Shown one piece after another: positions 1-8,306 of a DNA stretch of 64,000 nt. Both the position numbers and the translations under genes were made by a program. How positions within the stretch are numbered: the first letter of the stretch is position 1; each line of letters opens with the position of its first letter. Origin of the DNA: Desulfovibrio sp. JY (GTDB lineage Bacteria > Desulfobacterota > Desulfovibrionia > Desulfovibrionales > Desulfovibrionaceae); assembly GCA_021730285.1 (NCBI GenBank), contig CP082962.1, forward strand, positions 3,162,001 to 3,226,000, in the 5' to 3' direction. The notes under the pieces are model-generated. The model was not told the DNA's origin, made no database searches, and worked only from the letters and a program-made list of their open reading frames with translations.

Positions 1-2
1 CC

Positions 3-257
3 GAGGAAAACCTGGCGGCCCGCCGTTTCGCCGCTGACAGGAACCTGCTGGCGGTCTGCGGCTCCGATGCCCACAGCCTGGAGGAGCTCGGTCGCGTGCC
101 GGTGCGGATCGAGGCCACGGTGCGCTGCCGGGGTGATTTCGTGGCCGCGCTTCTGGCCGGTAACTGCCGTTTGGTCGGGGATTTGCCGCATTGCGGGGCT
201 GTCGCCAGCCCCAAAGATCGGCGGGATCGGCCCGGGACGGCGGCGTGCACGGTCTGA
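3..257 (+). CDS. PHP-domain protein, C-terminal fragment (5' end outside window)
   Basis: An open frame enters from the left edge and stops with TGA at 255-257, giving about 84 residues. The stretch VCGSDAHSLEELGRVPVRI matches the last metal-binding segment of PHP-family phosphoesterases (GSDAH), usually followed by a helix and a short strand near the C-terminus, as here (AALLAGNCRLVGD). PHP proteins hydrolyse phosphoesters with a cluster of metal ions; the substrate cannot be told from this fragment. The last 15 or so residues are basic and low in complexity. Confidence 0.7.
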   Translation, partial: EENLAARRFAADRNLLAVCGSDAHSLEELGRVPVRIEATVRCRGDFVAALLAGNCRLVGDLPHCGAVASPKDRRDRPGTAACTV

Positions 258-636
258 CTGCGGTGTTTTGACGCTGTTATAGTAGAAACGCCCTATTCCC
301 GGGAAGGCTGAACGCATCCATCTTGAGAGGAGCGGATCTTTCCATGGTAGTGGTGGGGCGCCTCATCTTTGTAAAATGATGCGCTTGTTCCCCTCTCGCC
401 TCCCGTCATCGCAGCTATTCCCCTCATTCCCCAAGTTTCCTTTTTCTGCAGTCTTCATTTCTCCTTCTCCCACGCTTCGAAAACGAGCCAAGGGATCTTT
501 GACCTATGCCTGAATGGATTGGCTTCCGTGACCGCTTGTCGGGGCTCACTGTTACGTGATGCAATCCCGGCGGCCTTCGTTAGAGCAAAATTCATGGATG
601 GTGTGATGGTTATTTACGGGGGTGCACCTTTTTTGT
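258..636. other. non-coding stretch before the AT-rich gene
   Basis: About 380 bases with no convincing gene. GC content falls from left to right, from typical host composition to the AT-richer gene that follows. There is a weak imperfect hairpin around 345-385 (GCGCCTCAT...ATGATGCGC). No tRNA, direct repeat or integrase remnant is visible that would mark an attachment site. Confidence 0.5.
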
Positions 637-642
637 TATAAT
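613..642 (+). promoter_or_regulatory. sigma-70 type promoter for the receiver-like gene
   Basis: A perfect -10 box TATAAT lies at 637-642, with TTTACG at 613-618 (4 of 6 matches to TTGACA) and an 18-base spacer. Transcription would start near 649, leaving a leader of about 39 bases before the ATG at 688. This argues against translation starting at the upstream in-frame ATG at 622. Confidence 0.55.
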
Positions 643-687
643 CGATTCAATCTGTTTTTTATGTTCATTGTGACAAAGGAAAAAAAG

Positions 688-1401
688 ATGGGAAAAGTCA
701 AGAATATTATTATAGCTGACGATGAAGCGGAGTGCAGAGAAGAATTTACTTCCAGGCCTGAGCATTTTAAGGTTCTCGAAGTTGATAATGCAAATAATCT
801 TGTTGATGAACTCAAGAAGCTATTTGCAATAAATCAAAGTCCAGACCTTGTGTTGCTTGATATTTGGCGGCCTGCTGACCGTATACCGCCTGATCAGGCG
901 GAGCGTGAAGACCGTGCCAAGAAAAGTTTACAGGATTTGACCGCTCAATTGGAACTGACACGCAGTATTGTTAAGGAGGCATGGATTCCACGAGGCTTTC
1001 ATGTCCTCAGTGAAATTCGTAAAGAGTGGCCTGATCCAACGGAATTGCCTGTCGCCCTGTATTCCAAGCGCGGCTACTTTTTAGCTACCCCTGAGCAATT
1101 GGAGCAAGTTGAGAACCAAAATGCACATTGGATTCTCAAGAATGATGAGAATGAGTTTTTCGAGTACGTGCAAGACCGCATCGATCGCCTTGTTGGCATT
1201 TACAAAAAGAACAGGAAGACGAAAAAACAAATTTTCAAGATGCGTATTATTTCAATTTCTGCAATTTTTATATCAATTGCTGTTCTGGCCCTCTTCGTCG
1301 GGAAGCATCTTCTTGGAGCGAATTCTTTCCCAGAAACAGTGGCCTCGTGTATTCTGAGCGTCATTTTGACATATGGCCTTGACCGCCTCCTCTTGCGCTG
1401 A
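688..1401 (+). CDS. membrane-anchored receiver-like protein
   Basis: A 237-residue protein. The N-terminus looks like a response-regulator receiver domain: acidic pair D11-D12 after the first strand (IIIADDE), a candidate phosphorylated aspartate D58 in LVLLDIW, and a later strand PVALYS followed by K127. About 45 charged residues (60-103) are inserted after the D58 strand. There is no DNA-binding output domain; the C-terminus has two hydrophobic segments (about 187-206 and 216-235), so it is probably membrane-bound. ATG 688 was chosen because AAGGA lies just upstream and the predicted promoter is at 613-642. Base composition is clearly AT-richer than all neighbours, suggesting horizontal transfer. 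No partner kinase is adjacent. The receiver assignment is by motif; the function is unknown. Confidence 0.7.
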   Translation: MGKVKNIIIADDEAECREEFTSRPEHFKVLEVDNANNLVDELKKLFAINQSPDLVLLDIWRPADRIPPDQAEREDRAKKSLQDLTAQLELTRSIVKEAWIPRGFHVLSEIRKEWPDPTELPVALYSKRGYFLATPEQLEQVENQNAHWILKNDENEFFEYVQDRIDRLVGIYKKNRKTKKQIFKMRIISISAIFISIAVLALFVGKHLLGANSFPETVASCILSVILTYGLDRLLLR

Positions 1402-1494
1402 ACCGTAAGGGAGAAAGACGGGAGCGGATGAACTGGAGGGCAAAGTCCGTTCGACAACGCGCGAGGCTTCTTCTCCAGGCGCCTGCCGCCTCTT

Positions 1495-2739
1495 TTAAAA
1501 CGACGACAAGATTCCCACCACCGTTCCGGTCATAAGCGAGGCCAATACGCCGGCCACCAAGGCGCGCCCGCCAAGGGCCGTGATCTCGTGCTTGCGCGAC
1601 GGGCAAAGCGAGGTGAGCCCGGCGAGCAGGATGCCCACGCTGCCGCAGTTGGCGAAGCTGCACATGGCATAGGTCATAATCAGGCGGCTGTGCTCGGAAA
1701 GCGCCCCGGCCGGCAGCTTGGCCATGTCGATGAAGGCGATGAATTCGTTGAGCACGATCTTGGTCCCCAGCAGCGAACCGGCCGTGGCGGCTTCGGCCCA
1801 GGGCACGCCGAGCAGCCAGGCCGCCGGGGCCAGCAGGAAGCCGAGCATGCGCTCGAGGGTCAACGGCGCGCCGGCCACTTCCGGAAAGAGCGCAAGCATG
1901 ATGTTGGCCAGCTTGACCAGGGCCACGAACACAAGCAGCGTGGCCACGATGCTCCAGAAGAGCTTCAGCCCGTCGGCCGTGCCCGAAACGATGGCGTCCA
2001 TGGCTCCCGAGGCCGGCGAGGCGGGCAGCTTGCGGCCCAGGGTCGGTGGTTCGCTCTCCGGAATCATCAGCGCCGCCATCACCAGCGCCGCCGGGGCGTG
2101 GATGACCGAGGCGGTGAGGATGTGCCCCACGGCGTCGGGAATGACGGATTTGAGCACCGTGGCGTAGAGCATGAGCATGGTGCCGGCGATGCAGGACATG
2201 CCTGTGGCCATCATGGCGAAAAGCTCGCTTCGGGTCATGCGCTCCATGTAGGGGCGGATGAGAAGCGGCGCTTCGATCATGCCGAGAAAGACGCAGCCCG
2301 CCGAACCCACCCCGAGCACTCCGCCGATGCCCATGCTCTTTTCCAGGATCAGCGAAAAGCCCCGCACCACCTTGGGCAGAATTTTCCAGTAATAGAGCAG
2401 GGCGGTCAACGCCGCGATGACGATGACCAGGGGCAGCGCCTGAAAGCCGAGTATAAACGCCGAGGACTGGTCGGTGACGGCAAAGGGAGCCGGACCGCCG
2501 CCCACGTAGCCGAACACGAAGGCCGTGCCGGCCCGCGTGGCCTCGTCCATGGCCGCGACCAGGGCGTTTAGGGCCATGAACAGGCCGCGCAGAAACGGCG
2601 CCTTGAGCATGAAGGCGGCGATGGCCACCTGCAACCCCAATCCCCCCAGAACCAACCGCCAGGGAATCACACCCCGACGTTCACTGAGCGCCATGGCGAC
2701 CAGAACAAGCGCCGCCAGCCCAAGCAGGCTTTGTCCCAT
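1495..2739 (-). CDS. CNT-family (NupC-like) nucleoside transporter
   Basis: A 414-residue polytopic membrane protein. It resembles concentrative nucleoside transporters, which import nucleosides with a sodium or proton gradient. Family features include the GxGGVLG...GCVFLGMIEAPLLIRPY segment near the middle, the re-entrant loop region TRSELFAMMATGMSCIAGTM, and the late segment GTKIVLNEFIAFIDM with the conserved NEF. Length matches the family (about 400). The ATG is preceded by AAAAGGA. The gene stands alone, facing the receiver-like gene with 93 bases between the two stops. Confidence 0.85.
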   Translation of the reverse strand: MGQSLLGLAALVLVAMALSERRGVIPWRLVLGGLGLQVAIAAFMLKAPFLRGLFMALNALVAAMDEATRAGTAFVFGYVGGGPAPFAVTDQSSAFILGFQALPLVIVIAALTALLYYWKILPKVVRGFSLILEKSMGIGGVLGVGSAGCVFLGMIEAPLLIRPYMERMTRSELFAMMATGMSCIAGTMLMLYATVLKSVIPDAVGHILTASVIHAPAALVMAALMIPESEPPTLGRKLPASPASGAMDAIVSGTADGLKLFWSIVATLLVFVALVKLANIMLALFPEVAGAPLTLERMLGFLLAPAAWLLGVPWAEAATAGSLLGTKIVLNEFIAFIDMAKLPAGALSEHSRLIMTYAMCSFANCGSVGILLAGLTSLCPSRKHEITALGGRALVAGVLASLMTGTVVGILSSF

Positions 2740-2765
2740 GGACGTTCCTTTTAAGAGGTGAAGAG

Positions 2766-2820
2766 ATGGGGGAAACCTTTCTGGAGAAAGGTTTCCCCCA
2801 TGCCCCCTTCCAAAGACTTT
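2766..2820 (+). repeat. 3'-end hairpin element (plus orientation)
   Basis: A perfect 16-bp stem (2766-2781 with 2786-2801, loop TGGA) is followed by GCCCCCTTCCAAAGACTTTT, the tail typical of this repeat family. No plus-strand gene ends just before it; it lies 27 bases upstream of the minus-strand transporter gene. With the opposing copy at 2868-2925 it forms a two-hairpin unit of about 160 bases like the one at 38627-38788. Confidence 0.7.
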
Positions 2821-2867
2821 TAATAGTAATAGTGCGTTACTGGAAAATTATTTGTTACGTTAAGAAG

Positions 2868-2925
2868 TTTAGGAAGGGGAGAGCGCGAGAGGGGAGAACC
2901 CTTTTTAAAGGGTTTCCCCTCTCGC
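2868..2925 (-). repeat. 3'-end hairpin element after the tauE-like gene
   Basis: Stem arms 2885-2904 and 2907-2925 pair almost perfectly, with one bulged G at 2896. Read on the minus strand the hairpin begins 23 bases after the stop of the sulfite-exporter gene and is followed by CTCTCCCCTTCCTAAACTT, the family tail. Nearly identical copies occur at 38730-38788 and 55072-55132, and a variant with compensating changes at 45165-45232. Confidence 0.75.
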
Positions 2926-2947
2926 ATCCTCTTCCCTCTTCTCCACC

Positions 2948-3751
2948 TTAAAACATACTCCACAGCATGCGCGTGGCCATGGCCAGGAGGAACAGGGCGA
3001 AGACGCGTTTGAGCGTCCCCACGGGCAGGGCGTGGGCGAGTTTAGCCCCGTATTTGGCCGTCAGCATGCTGGTGGCCACGATGCCGATGAGGGCCGGCAG
3101 GTAGATGTAGCCGATGCTCATGCCCGGCAGGTCGGCCTTGCCCAGGCCGTTGGCGATATAGCCGATGACCCCGGCCACGGCGATGGGGAAGCCGATGGCC
3201 GAGGCCGTGCCCACGGCCACGTGGATGGGGATATTGCACCAGGTCATAAACGGCACGGTGATGGTGCCGCCGCCGATGCCGACCATGTTGGAGATGAGCC
3301 CCACGCCGCCGCCGGTGGCGAACATGCCGGCCGTTCCCGGGATGCTCCGTGTGGGCTTGGGCTTGATGTTGAGGATCATCTGGATGGAAACGTAATACAG
3401 GAAAGCGACGAAAAATCCCTTGAGAAATTTGGTGGACAGTTGGGCCGCCACCCAGGCTCCCAGAAACGAGCCGATGAGGATGCCGGGGGTGATGCTCTTG
3501 AAGATGTCCCAGCGCACCGCGCCGCGCTTGTCGTGGGCGCGAAAGCTGGCCACGGAGGTGAAGACGATGGTGGCCAGCGACGTGCCGAGCGCCATCTGCA
3601 TGATGTGCGCATGGGGCAGTCCCTGGGCTGTGAAGAGGAAATACAGGGCCGGAACGACGACGATGCCTCCACCCACCCCGAGCAGGCCGGCGATGATGCC
3701 GGCGGCGCAACCGAACGCGAGATAGGCGAGCCAGAACGAAACGGACGGCAT
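2948..3751 (-). CDS. TauE/SafE-family sulfite/anion exporter
   Basis: A 267-residue integral membrane protein. It has the two repeated glycine-rich motifs of the TauE/SafE family: GLLGVGGGIVVVPAL near the N-terminus and NMVGIGGGTITVPFM in the middle. Members export sulfite, sulfoacetate or related anions, which is plausible in a sulfate reducer, though the substrate is not proven. The ATG at 3751 was chosen for an AAGGAG site seven bases upstream; the open frame runs further upstream but overlaps the YihY-type gene and has no motif. Between the two genes lie 77 bases. Confidence 0.85.
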   Translation of the reverse strand: MPSVSFWLAYLAFGCAAGIIAGLLGVGGGIVVVPALYFLFTAQGLPHAHIMQMALGTSLATIVFTSVASFRAHDKRGAVRWDIFKSITPGILIGSFLGAWVAAQLSTKFLKGFFVAFLYYVSIQMILNIKPKPTRSIPGTAGMFATGGGVGLISNMVGIGGGTITVPFMTWCNIPIHVAVGTASAIGFPIAVAGVIGYIANGLGKADLPGMSIGYIYLPALIGIVATSMLTAKYGAKLAHALPVGTLKRVFALFLLAMATRMLWSMF

Positions 3752-3828
3752 GGCGAAACTCCTTGCGGGTACTGATAGGGCTGGAGGTTGCCTGTAACGG
3801 AAAAAGTCGGGAAAGAAAAGAGGTTGCG

Positions 3829-5175
3829 TTATATTTTGGCGGGAAACGCCGCGTCCAGGTCCGCCGCGAAGCGTGCTTCCAGGGTGGCGAGGCTTTCCGT
3901 GCGGTCGGACTGGCCGGCCAGGGCGCAAAGCTGCGTGAGCAGGGGATAGTCCCGGACCAAGCCGGCCGGAGGCTGGGCGTCGTCCCCGTCCACGGCCCGG
4001 GCCACGTCGGCCAGGGTCACGTCCTGCGCCGGGGCCAGGGGCACGAAGGTGCGGCCGTTGGCCCCGGCGGCCGCGACCGCCAGTCCGGCGTCGGCGAGCG
4101 ACTGCCACAGTCCGGTCATGGTCTCCTCGGGCAGGCCCAGGAGCGCCGCCTGGCGGGTGATGTCCGGGAGCTGACGGCGTTTGGCGGCGGCCCGCGCGGC
4201 GAGCAGAAGCAGGAAAAGGGCCAGGGCGTGGCGGTGGGACTGGGCTAGGCCGTCGGCACGGGACTGGCGCAAAAAAACGTCGTAGCGTTGGGCGGTGTGG
4301 CTGATCTGGGCTCCGAGCAGCACGATGGCCCAGCTGATGTAGAGCCACAGGAGCAGCAAGGGAATCTGGGCAAAGCTGCCGTAAATGGCATTGTAGCCGG
4401 CGGCTCCGAACTGGAATTTGAGATAGGTCCACTGCACGAGCTGCCACAGTGTCCCGGCGCAAAGCGCCCCGATAACGGCGCATCGCGGTTTGACCCGGGT
4501 ATTGGGCAAAAACTGATAGAGCACGAAAAAGACCGTCCAGACGATGAGCACCGGGGCCACGGACAAGACAATGCGCTCGACGTCCTGGATCAGGGAAAAT
4601 TCCAGCAGCCGGCGGGTGAGGCTTGCCTCCTGGACCGCGGCCATGGCGCTTACGGCGGCGAAAAGCAGCGGCGGGCAGATGATGATCAAAAGCAGATAGC
4701 TGGTGAAGCGGGTAACAAGGCTGCGCTTGACGCCGATGTCCCAGGCGGCGTTTATCGCGCCCTCGATGGTGGAGACCAGGGACACGGCCGTGACCAGCAA
4801 CAGCACCGTACCGATGGCCCCGAGTGTCTTGACGTTGGTGTTCTGGATGTAGAGCAGGATCTGCTCCACCACTTCCGCGCGGCCGGCGGTGACGCGCATG
4901 AGCAGGTCATGGACCTGGGGCGAGTCGTAGAAGCCGAGGCCCTTGGCCACGGAAAAAGCCACGGCCAGAAACGGCACGATGGACAGCACCGTGGTGTAGG
5001 ACAGCGCGGCGGCGAGACTCAGGCTGTGATTTTTGAGAAACGAGCGCAGGGCGTGGAATATCGGCCCCAACCAGGCCGGCAGGGGGCACTGGTCCGGGAC
5101 GCGGCCCGTGGCATAGGCCCGGCCGATGGCGGCCGCCAGGGATGCGGCGGGATGGGAAGCGTCGGAGTCGGGCAC
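3829..5175 (-). CDS. YihY/BrkB-family membrane protein
   Basis: A 448-residue protein of the YihY/virulence factor BrkB family (once misnamed ribonuclease BN). The N-terminal 300 residues hold about six hydrophobic segments, with family motifs SLAAALSYTTVLSIVPFLA, GAINAAWDI and the late LLLLWLYISWAIVLLGA. The C-terminal 140 residues are soluble and resemble a winged-helix arrangement (LPDITRQAALLGLPEETMTGLWQSL). It starts with GTG at 5175 with no clear ribosome-binding site, so the exact start is uncertain. The molecular role of the family is not settled. Confidence 0.8.
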   Translation of the reverse strand: MPDSDASHPAASLAAAIGRAYATGRVPDQCPLPAWLGPIFHALRSFLKNHSLSLAAALSYTTVLSIVPFLAVAFSVAKGLGFYDSPQVHDLLMRVTAGRAEVVEQILLYIQNTNVKTLGAIGTVLLLVTAVSLVSTIEGAINAAWDIGVKRSLVTRFTSYLLLIIICPPLLFAAVSAMAAVQEASLTRRLLEFSLIQDVERIVLSVAPVLIVWTVFFVLYQFLPNTRVKPRCAVIGALCAGTLWQLVQWTYLKFQFGAAGYNAIYGSFAQIPLLLLWLYISWAIVLLGAQISHTAQRYDVFLRQSRADGLAQSHRHALALFLLLLAARAAAKRRQLPDITRQAALLGLPEETMTGLWQSLADAGLAVAAAGANGRTFVPLAPAQDVTLADVARAVDGDDAQPPAGLVRDYPLLTQLCALAGQSDRTESLATLEARFAADLDAAFPAKI

Positions 5176-5195
5176 GGTAACGTCGTGCCGGCCGC

Positions 5196-5223
5196 TGCGA
5201 CCCGGAGGCGCTTCCGGGTCGCA
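5196..5223 (-). terminator. hairpin after the 87-aa gene
   Basis: An 11-bp perfect stem (5196-5206 with 5213-5223) lies 20 bases past the stop of the small minus-strand gene and before the YihY-type gene. No T-run follows, so it may be a processing or stability hairpin rather than a true intrinsic terminator. Confidence 0.35.
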
Positions 5224-5242
5224 GGCACGGCGGGAGCGGCGC

Positions 5243-5506
5243 TTAGGCGATGCCGTAACCGCTGATGTGCTTCATGTATTCGTCGACTTCCTTGGACAGG
5301 TGGTCGAACAGCTTGCTGACGCCTTTGTCCGGCTCGGAGCCGATCTTGCTGAAGATGTTGCCGGCCTTGGCGTAGGCTTCCTCGAAATGGGTCTCGTCGA
5401 GGCCGCATAATTCCTTGGCTTCCTCCCGGGTCAGGTAGCCGGTATGGGCGAAATAGGCGCAGACGACGGCGTTGACCTTTTTGACGTGCTCAACTTTGGT
5501 GGACAT
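5243..5506 (-). CDS. unknown small protein (87 aa)
   Basis: A soluble, mostly helical protein (MSTKVEHVKKVNAVVCAYF...YMKHISGYGIA) with balanced charge, two cysteines and no signal peptide or membrane segment. A strong AAAGGAG site lies six bases before the ATG, and the amino-acid mix looks like a real protein rather than a GC-driven false frame. I do not recognise a family. It is separated from YihY by a hairpin and from trmO by 117 bases, so it may be its own transcription unit. Confidence 0.75.
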   Translation of the reverse strand: MSTKVEHVKKVNAVVCAYFAHTGYLTREEAKELCGLDETHFEEAYAKAGNIFSKIGSEPDKGVSKLFDHLSKEVDEYMKHISGYGIA

Positions 5507-5623
5507 GCGGGACTCCTTTGATGGGATCGGTGGTCGACAGTGGTTTTGCTAAAGCATTTCCCCGGTGCTCGGCAAGCCTTGGACGGAAAAAAACATGGCC
5601 GTGCGGATTGTTGCCTGTCGCAC

Positions 5624-6031
5624 TCAGGTATTTTTTTGACGGTCGGCCAGCGGTTTGATGTCGATGACCGGGGTACCGTCAATGGCCTCCAGGGCTTCGA
5701 CGGTGATGGTATCGCCATTGATGGCGGCGATGCGCACCTTGTGCAATCCGATGGGGTTGGGCCGGTCCGGCGAGCGGGTGGAAAAAACGCCGGTCAGGGG
5801 ACGGGCCTTGTCCCGGCGGGGGTGGACCTGCTGGCAGGACCGGTCGGCTAGGTGGAGCCAGGTGAAAACCAGGATTTCCTGCCCGACCTCGAGGGATTCG
5901 GCCGCGGCGTGGTAGGCGGGGTCCAGGACCAGCTCGGCGGATGGGGCGTTTTCGGTCTCGAAGCGCGGGGCCGTGGCCGGGTCGGTGAGCTTCGAGCGCA
6001 CCGTGCCGAGTACGCGAAGGGTCAGGTCCAT
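5624..6031 (-). CDS. trmO: TrmO-family tRNA m6t6A37 methyltransferase
   Basis: A 135-residue protein of the TsaA/TrmO (UPF0066) fold, which uses S-adenosylmethionine to N6-methylate threonylcarbamoyl-adenosine 37 in some tRNAs. Diagnostic motifs are VFSTRSPDRPNPIGLHKVRI and GTPVIDIKPL. The protein is shorter than E. coli TrmO (about 235 residues), lacking the C-terminal domain, as in many short homologues, so the biochemical activity is inferred. The ATG at 6031 has AAAGGAG seven bases upstream. It follows the EamA transporter gene by 13 bases, probably in one operon with thiL. Confidence 0.75.
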   Translation of the reverse strand: MDLTLRVLGTVRSKLTDPATAPRFETENAPSAELVLDPAYHAAAESLEVGQEILVFTWLHLADRSCQQVHPRRDKARPLTGVFSTRSPDRPNPIGLHKVRIAAINGDTITVEALEAIDGTPVIDIKPLADRQKNT

Positions 6032-6044
6032 GGGGAACGCTCCT

Positions 6045-6905
6045 TTAAGGTTTGTCGGCGAAGCGGACGGAACCGAGATAGATGCCGCCAAGGGCCAGTA
6101 CCACTCCGCATAGTTCCACCGGACCGGTGGCTTTGTCAAAAAAGAGTACGTCCCAAAGATACGACAGCGTGGGCTGGAGCAGCAGGATGAGCCCGGCCAG
6201 GGCGGGACGCACGCCGGCCAGACCGCTGGAGATGGCCAGCCAGCCCAGGCATTGGGCCAGGATGCCGAGCGCGACCAGGGACCAGACCGCCTGGAGCCCC
6301 GGCAGGGTGAAACTTGCATCCGTCGCGGCGACCACCGGAACAAGCAGCGCCGCTCCGAGAAAGGAAAGCACCGCCATGGTCGCCATGGGGCCGGCCCGGC
6401 CCTGGTCGGTGACGGCTTTTTTGAGGGTCAGGATAAAGAGCGCGTAAAAAACCGCCGCCGCCAGACCATAGCCCACGCCCAGGTGGAAATCGGACGACTG
6501 GGCGGCGAAATTCCTGCCGACCACAAGGTACAGCCCGAAAAGGGCCAGCCCCATGGACGCCAGAAACCCCGGCCGGGGCAGTCGGCGACCGGCCACGGCG
6601 GCCACGGCCGTCAGGGCGAACACCTGGAAGTTGGCCACCAGCGTGGCCAGTCCCGGTCCCACCCGGGCGATGCTGGCATGCCAGCACAACAGGTCGCACA
6701 CGAAAAAAACGGCGCAACCGACCGCCGGCCAGGACATCGCCCGGCGAAACGCCGGAAGGTTTTTTGTCGCGGTCAAAAGCGACAAGAGCGCCAACCCGCC
6801 GATGAGCAGCCGGTAAAACGCGGACACCGAGGTGGCGACGCCGGCCAGCTTGACGAACACGGCTGCGAAACTGATGCACGTCGCCCCGAATAAAAGAAGT
6901 CCCAT
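6045..6905 (-). CDS. EamA/DMT-family permease
   Basis: A 286-residue protein with about ten hydrophobic segments and the internal two-fold repeat typical of EamA (DMT) transporters; the second half contains LGILAQCLGWLAISSGLAGVRPALAGLILLLQPTLSYLWDVLFF-type family sequence. These permeases export small metabolites; the substrate here is unknown. The start is three bases after the thiL stop, which suggests translational coupling, and trmO follows 13 bases later. Confidence 0.85.
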   Translation of the reverse strand: MGLLLFGATCISFAAVFVKLAGVATSVSAFYRLLIGGLALLSLLTATKNLPAFRRAMSWPAVGCAVFFVCDLLCWHASIARVGPGLATLVANFQVFALTAVAAVAGRRLPRPGFLASMGLALFGLYLVVGRNFAAQSSDFHLGVGYGLAAAVFYALFILTLKKAVTDQGRAGPMATMAVLSFLGAALLVPVVAATDASFTLPGLQAVWSLVALGILAQCLGWLAISSGLAGVRPALAGLILLLQPTLSYLWDVLFFDKATGPVELCGVVLALGGIYLGSVRFADKP

Positions 6906-6908
6906 GAT

Positions 6909-7871
6909 TTATCCGAAATGATCGAAGCCGTTCATGGCGAAGGGCGCGCCGTTGAGCGTATAGCCCGGCTTGCCGCCGACCATGCCGATGGGGTTCGCCC
7001 CGGGGAGGGCGGCGCGCACCGCTTTCCAGCCTTCGGGCGTGGCGCTGGCCACGAGCGCGTAATCCTCGCCGCCGAAAATCGCCTCTTTCTCCGGCTGCCG
7101 GCCATGCCCGGCGGCATAGGCCGTCACCTCGGGATGCAGCAGCCCCGGCGGCAGGAAAAGATCCGCCCCCATGCCCGGCGGCAACAGGCGGGGCAGGTCC
7201 CGGGCCAGGCCGTCGGACACGTCCATGCAGGCCGTGACCCCTGGTATCTCGGCCAGGATGAGCCCCTCTTCCACCCGGGGCGTCGGGCGCAGATGGGCGG
7301 CCACAGCGGCCGGGAAAGACTCCCTCGCGCTGCGTCCGTCTTTTTCCAGCAGAGCCAGTCCCACCCTGGCCAGGCCGATTTCCCCCACAACGAACAAAAT
7401 ATCCCCCGGCTTGGCCGTGCCCCGGGTCAGGAACCGGCCCGACGGCCCGGCCTCGCCCCAGATGGTCACCGTCAGCCCGACCTTGTCGCCCCGGCTCAAA
7501 TCACCACCCACCAGCGGCAACGCATACGCTCCCGCCAGCTCGGCCATGCCCGCCAGGACCTCGTCCCAATACTCCCGGTCGGCCTCGCCAGGACTCACAA
7601 GCCCCAGCACGAACCCCAGCGGCCGCGCGCCCATGGCGGCCACATCGCTTATATTGACGGCCAGCGCCTTGTACCCGACATCCCCGGGCGAAAAGTACGA
7701 GCGCCGGAAATGCACGTCCTCCAAAAAAAGATCTGTGGTGACGCACATCCGGCCGGGACAGGAAATCACCGCCGCGTCGTCGCCGCGCGAAAGCGCCACC
7801 GACTCCCCGCCACGCGGGAAATGCCGGTCGACCAAAGCCAGGAAATCATCCTCGGAGCGTAAATGCGGCAT
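6909..7871 (-). CDS. thiL: thiamine-monophosphate kinase
   Basis: A 320-residue ThiL, which phosphorylates thiamine monophosphate to the active cofactor. Visible family motifs are the metal/ATP sites LSRGDDAAVI, VNISDVAAMGARP, VGGDLSRGD, CMDVSDGLARDL and FGGEDYALV, all in the expected order. Length matches the family (about 320-330). I chose the ATG at 7871; a GTG further out at 7949 would begin inside a palindromic repeat and is unlikely. It heads a thiL-eamA-trmO run. No thiamine riboswitch was recognised upstream, where repeats fill the 435-base gap to the kinase gene. Confidence 0.9.
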   Translation of the reverse strand: MPHLRSEDDFLALVDRHFPRGGESVALSRGDDAAVISCPGRMCVTTDLFLEDVHFRRSYFSPGDVGYKALAVNISDVAAMGARPLGFVLGLVSPGEADREYWDEVLAGMAELAGAYALPLVGGDLSRGDKVGLTVTIWGEAGPSGRFLTRGTAKPGDILFVVGEIGLARVGLALLEKDGRSARESFPAAVAAHLRPTPRVEEGLILAEIPGVTACMDVSDGLARDLPRLLPPGMGADLFLPPGLLHPEVTAYAAGHGRQPEKEAIFGGEDYALVASATPEGWKAVRAALPGANPIGMVGGKPGYTLNGAPFAMNGFDHFG

Positions 7872-7895
7872 GGTGTGGTGTGCGGGGGGGAGGAA

Positions 7896-7970
7896 CCGGG
7901 GGAGGGAACCCCTTTTTGAAAAAAGGGGTTCCCTCCCCCGGACCCCCACCCTCCCGAAAAATTTTAAAGG
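7896..7970 (+). repeat. 3'-end hairpin element (plus orientation)
   Basis: A perfect 22-bp stem (7896-7917 with 7920-7941) with a two-base loop, followed by GGACCCCCACCCTCCCGAAA and a TTTTAAA tract, the tail of this repeat family. No plus-strand gene ends before it. It sits just upstream of thiL and could affect that gene's leader. Confidence 0.7.
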
Positions 7971-8071
7971 GGTGAAGTGGCGAGGGCCGCGACATCGGGA
8001 GCCAAGAAATATCGAACGATTTCGTTGAAAATGGAAGCTCTTTTAAAAGGGGGAGGAAGAGACTTTCTTAT

Positions 8072-8280
8072 TTCGCCCCGAAGGGGCGACGGCGTGGTGG
8101 CGGCGGAATTTGCCTGGGACGAGCTTGTCGCGAAGCGACATGCACCGTCCCGACAAATTCCGCCGCCATCTTCCACTCTCCGCCCTCCCGGCAACCCGCG
8201 AAACCTCCGCCCGGCCAAAGCCGAATCGGGGGGTCCGGGGGGCCCGTGGCCTCCCGGTGGGGTCCGGGGCAGAGCCCCGG
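8072..8280 (-). repeat. long structured 3' element, copy 1
   Basis: About 210 bases, ending 26 bases after the stop of the minus-strand PfkB kinase gene. On the plus strand it has a TCGCCCC/GGGGCGA hairpin, a long stem with 14-base perfect arms (8099-8112 and 8154-8167), an inner stem GGGACG/CGTCCC, an apical GTCGC-GAA-GCGAC hairpin, and a final CCGGGGC-AGA-GCCCCGG hairpin. The copy at 14012-14222 has the same architecture with compensating changes in the paired arms. Part of it can be translated, but the sequence behaves as a structure rather than a gene. Confidence 0.8.
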
Positions 8281-8306
8281 CCTATGGGCGGCACCGCTAC
8301 TCTTCG

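Noticed and set aside
258-687. Attachment site or tRNA remnant for the AT-rich island
   Set aside because: No tRNA-like fold, direct repeat or integrase was found.
8043-8294. Possible small protein within the structured repeat (a similar one lies at 13986-14186)
   Set aside because: Both copies can be translated in part, but differences follow base-pairing rather than codon positions, and no ribosome-binding site is present.
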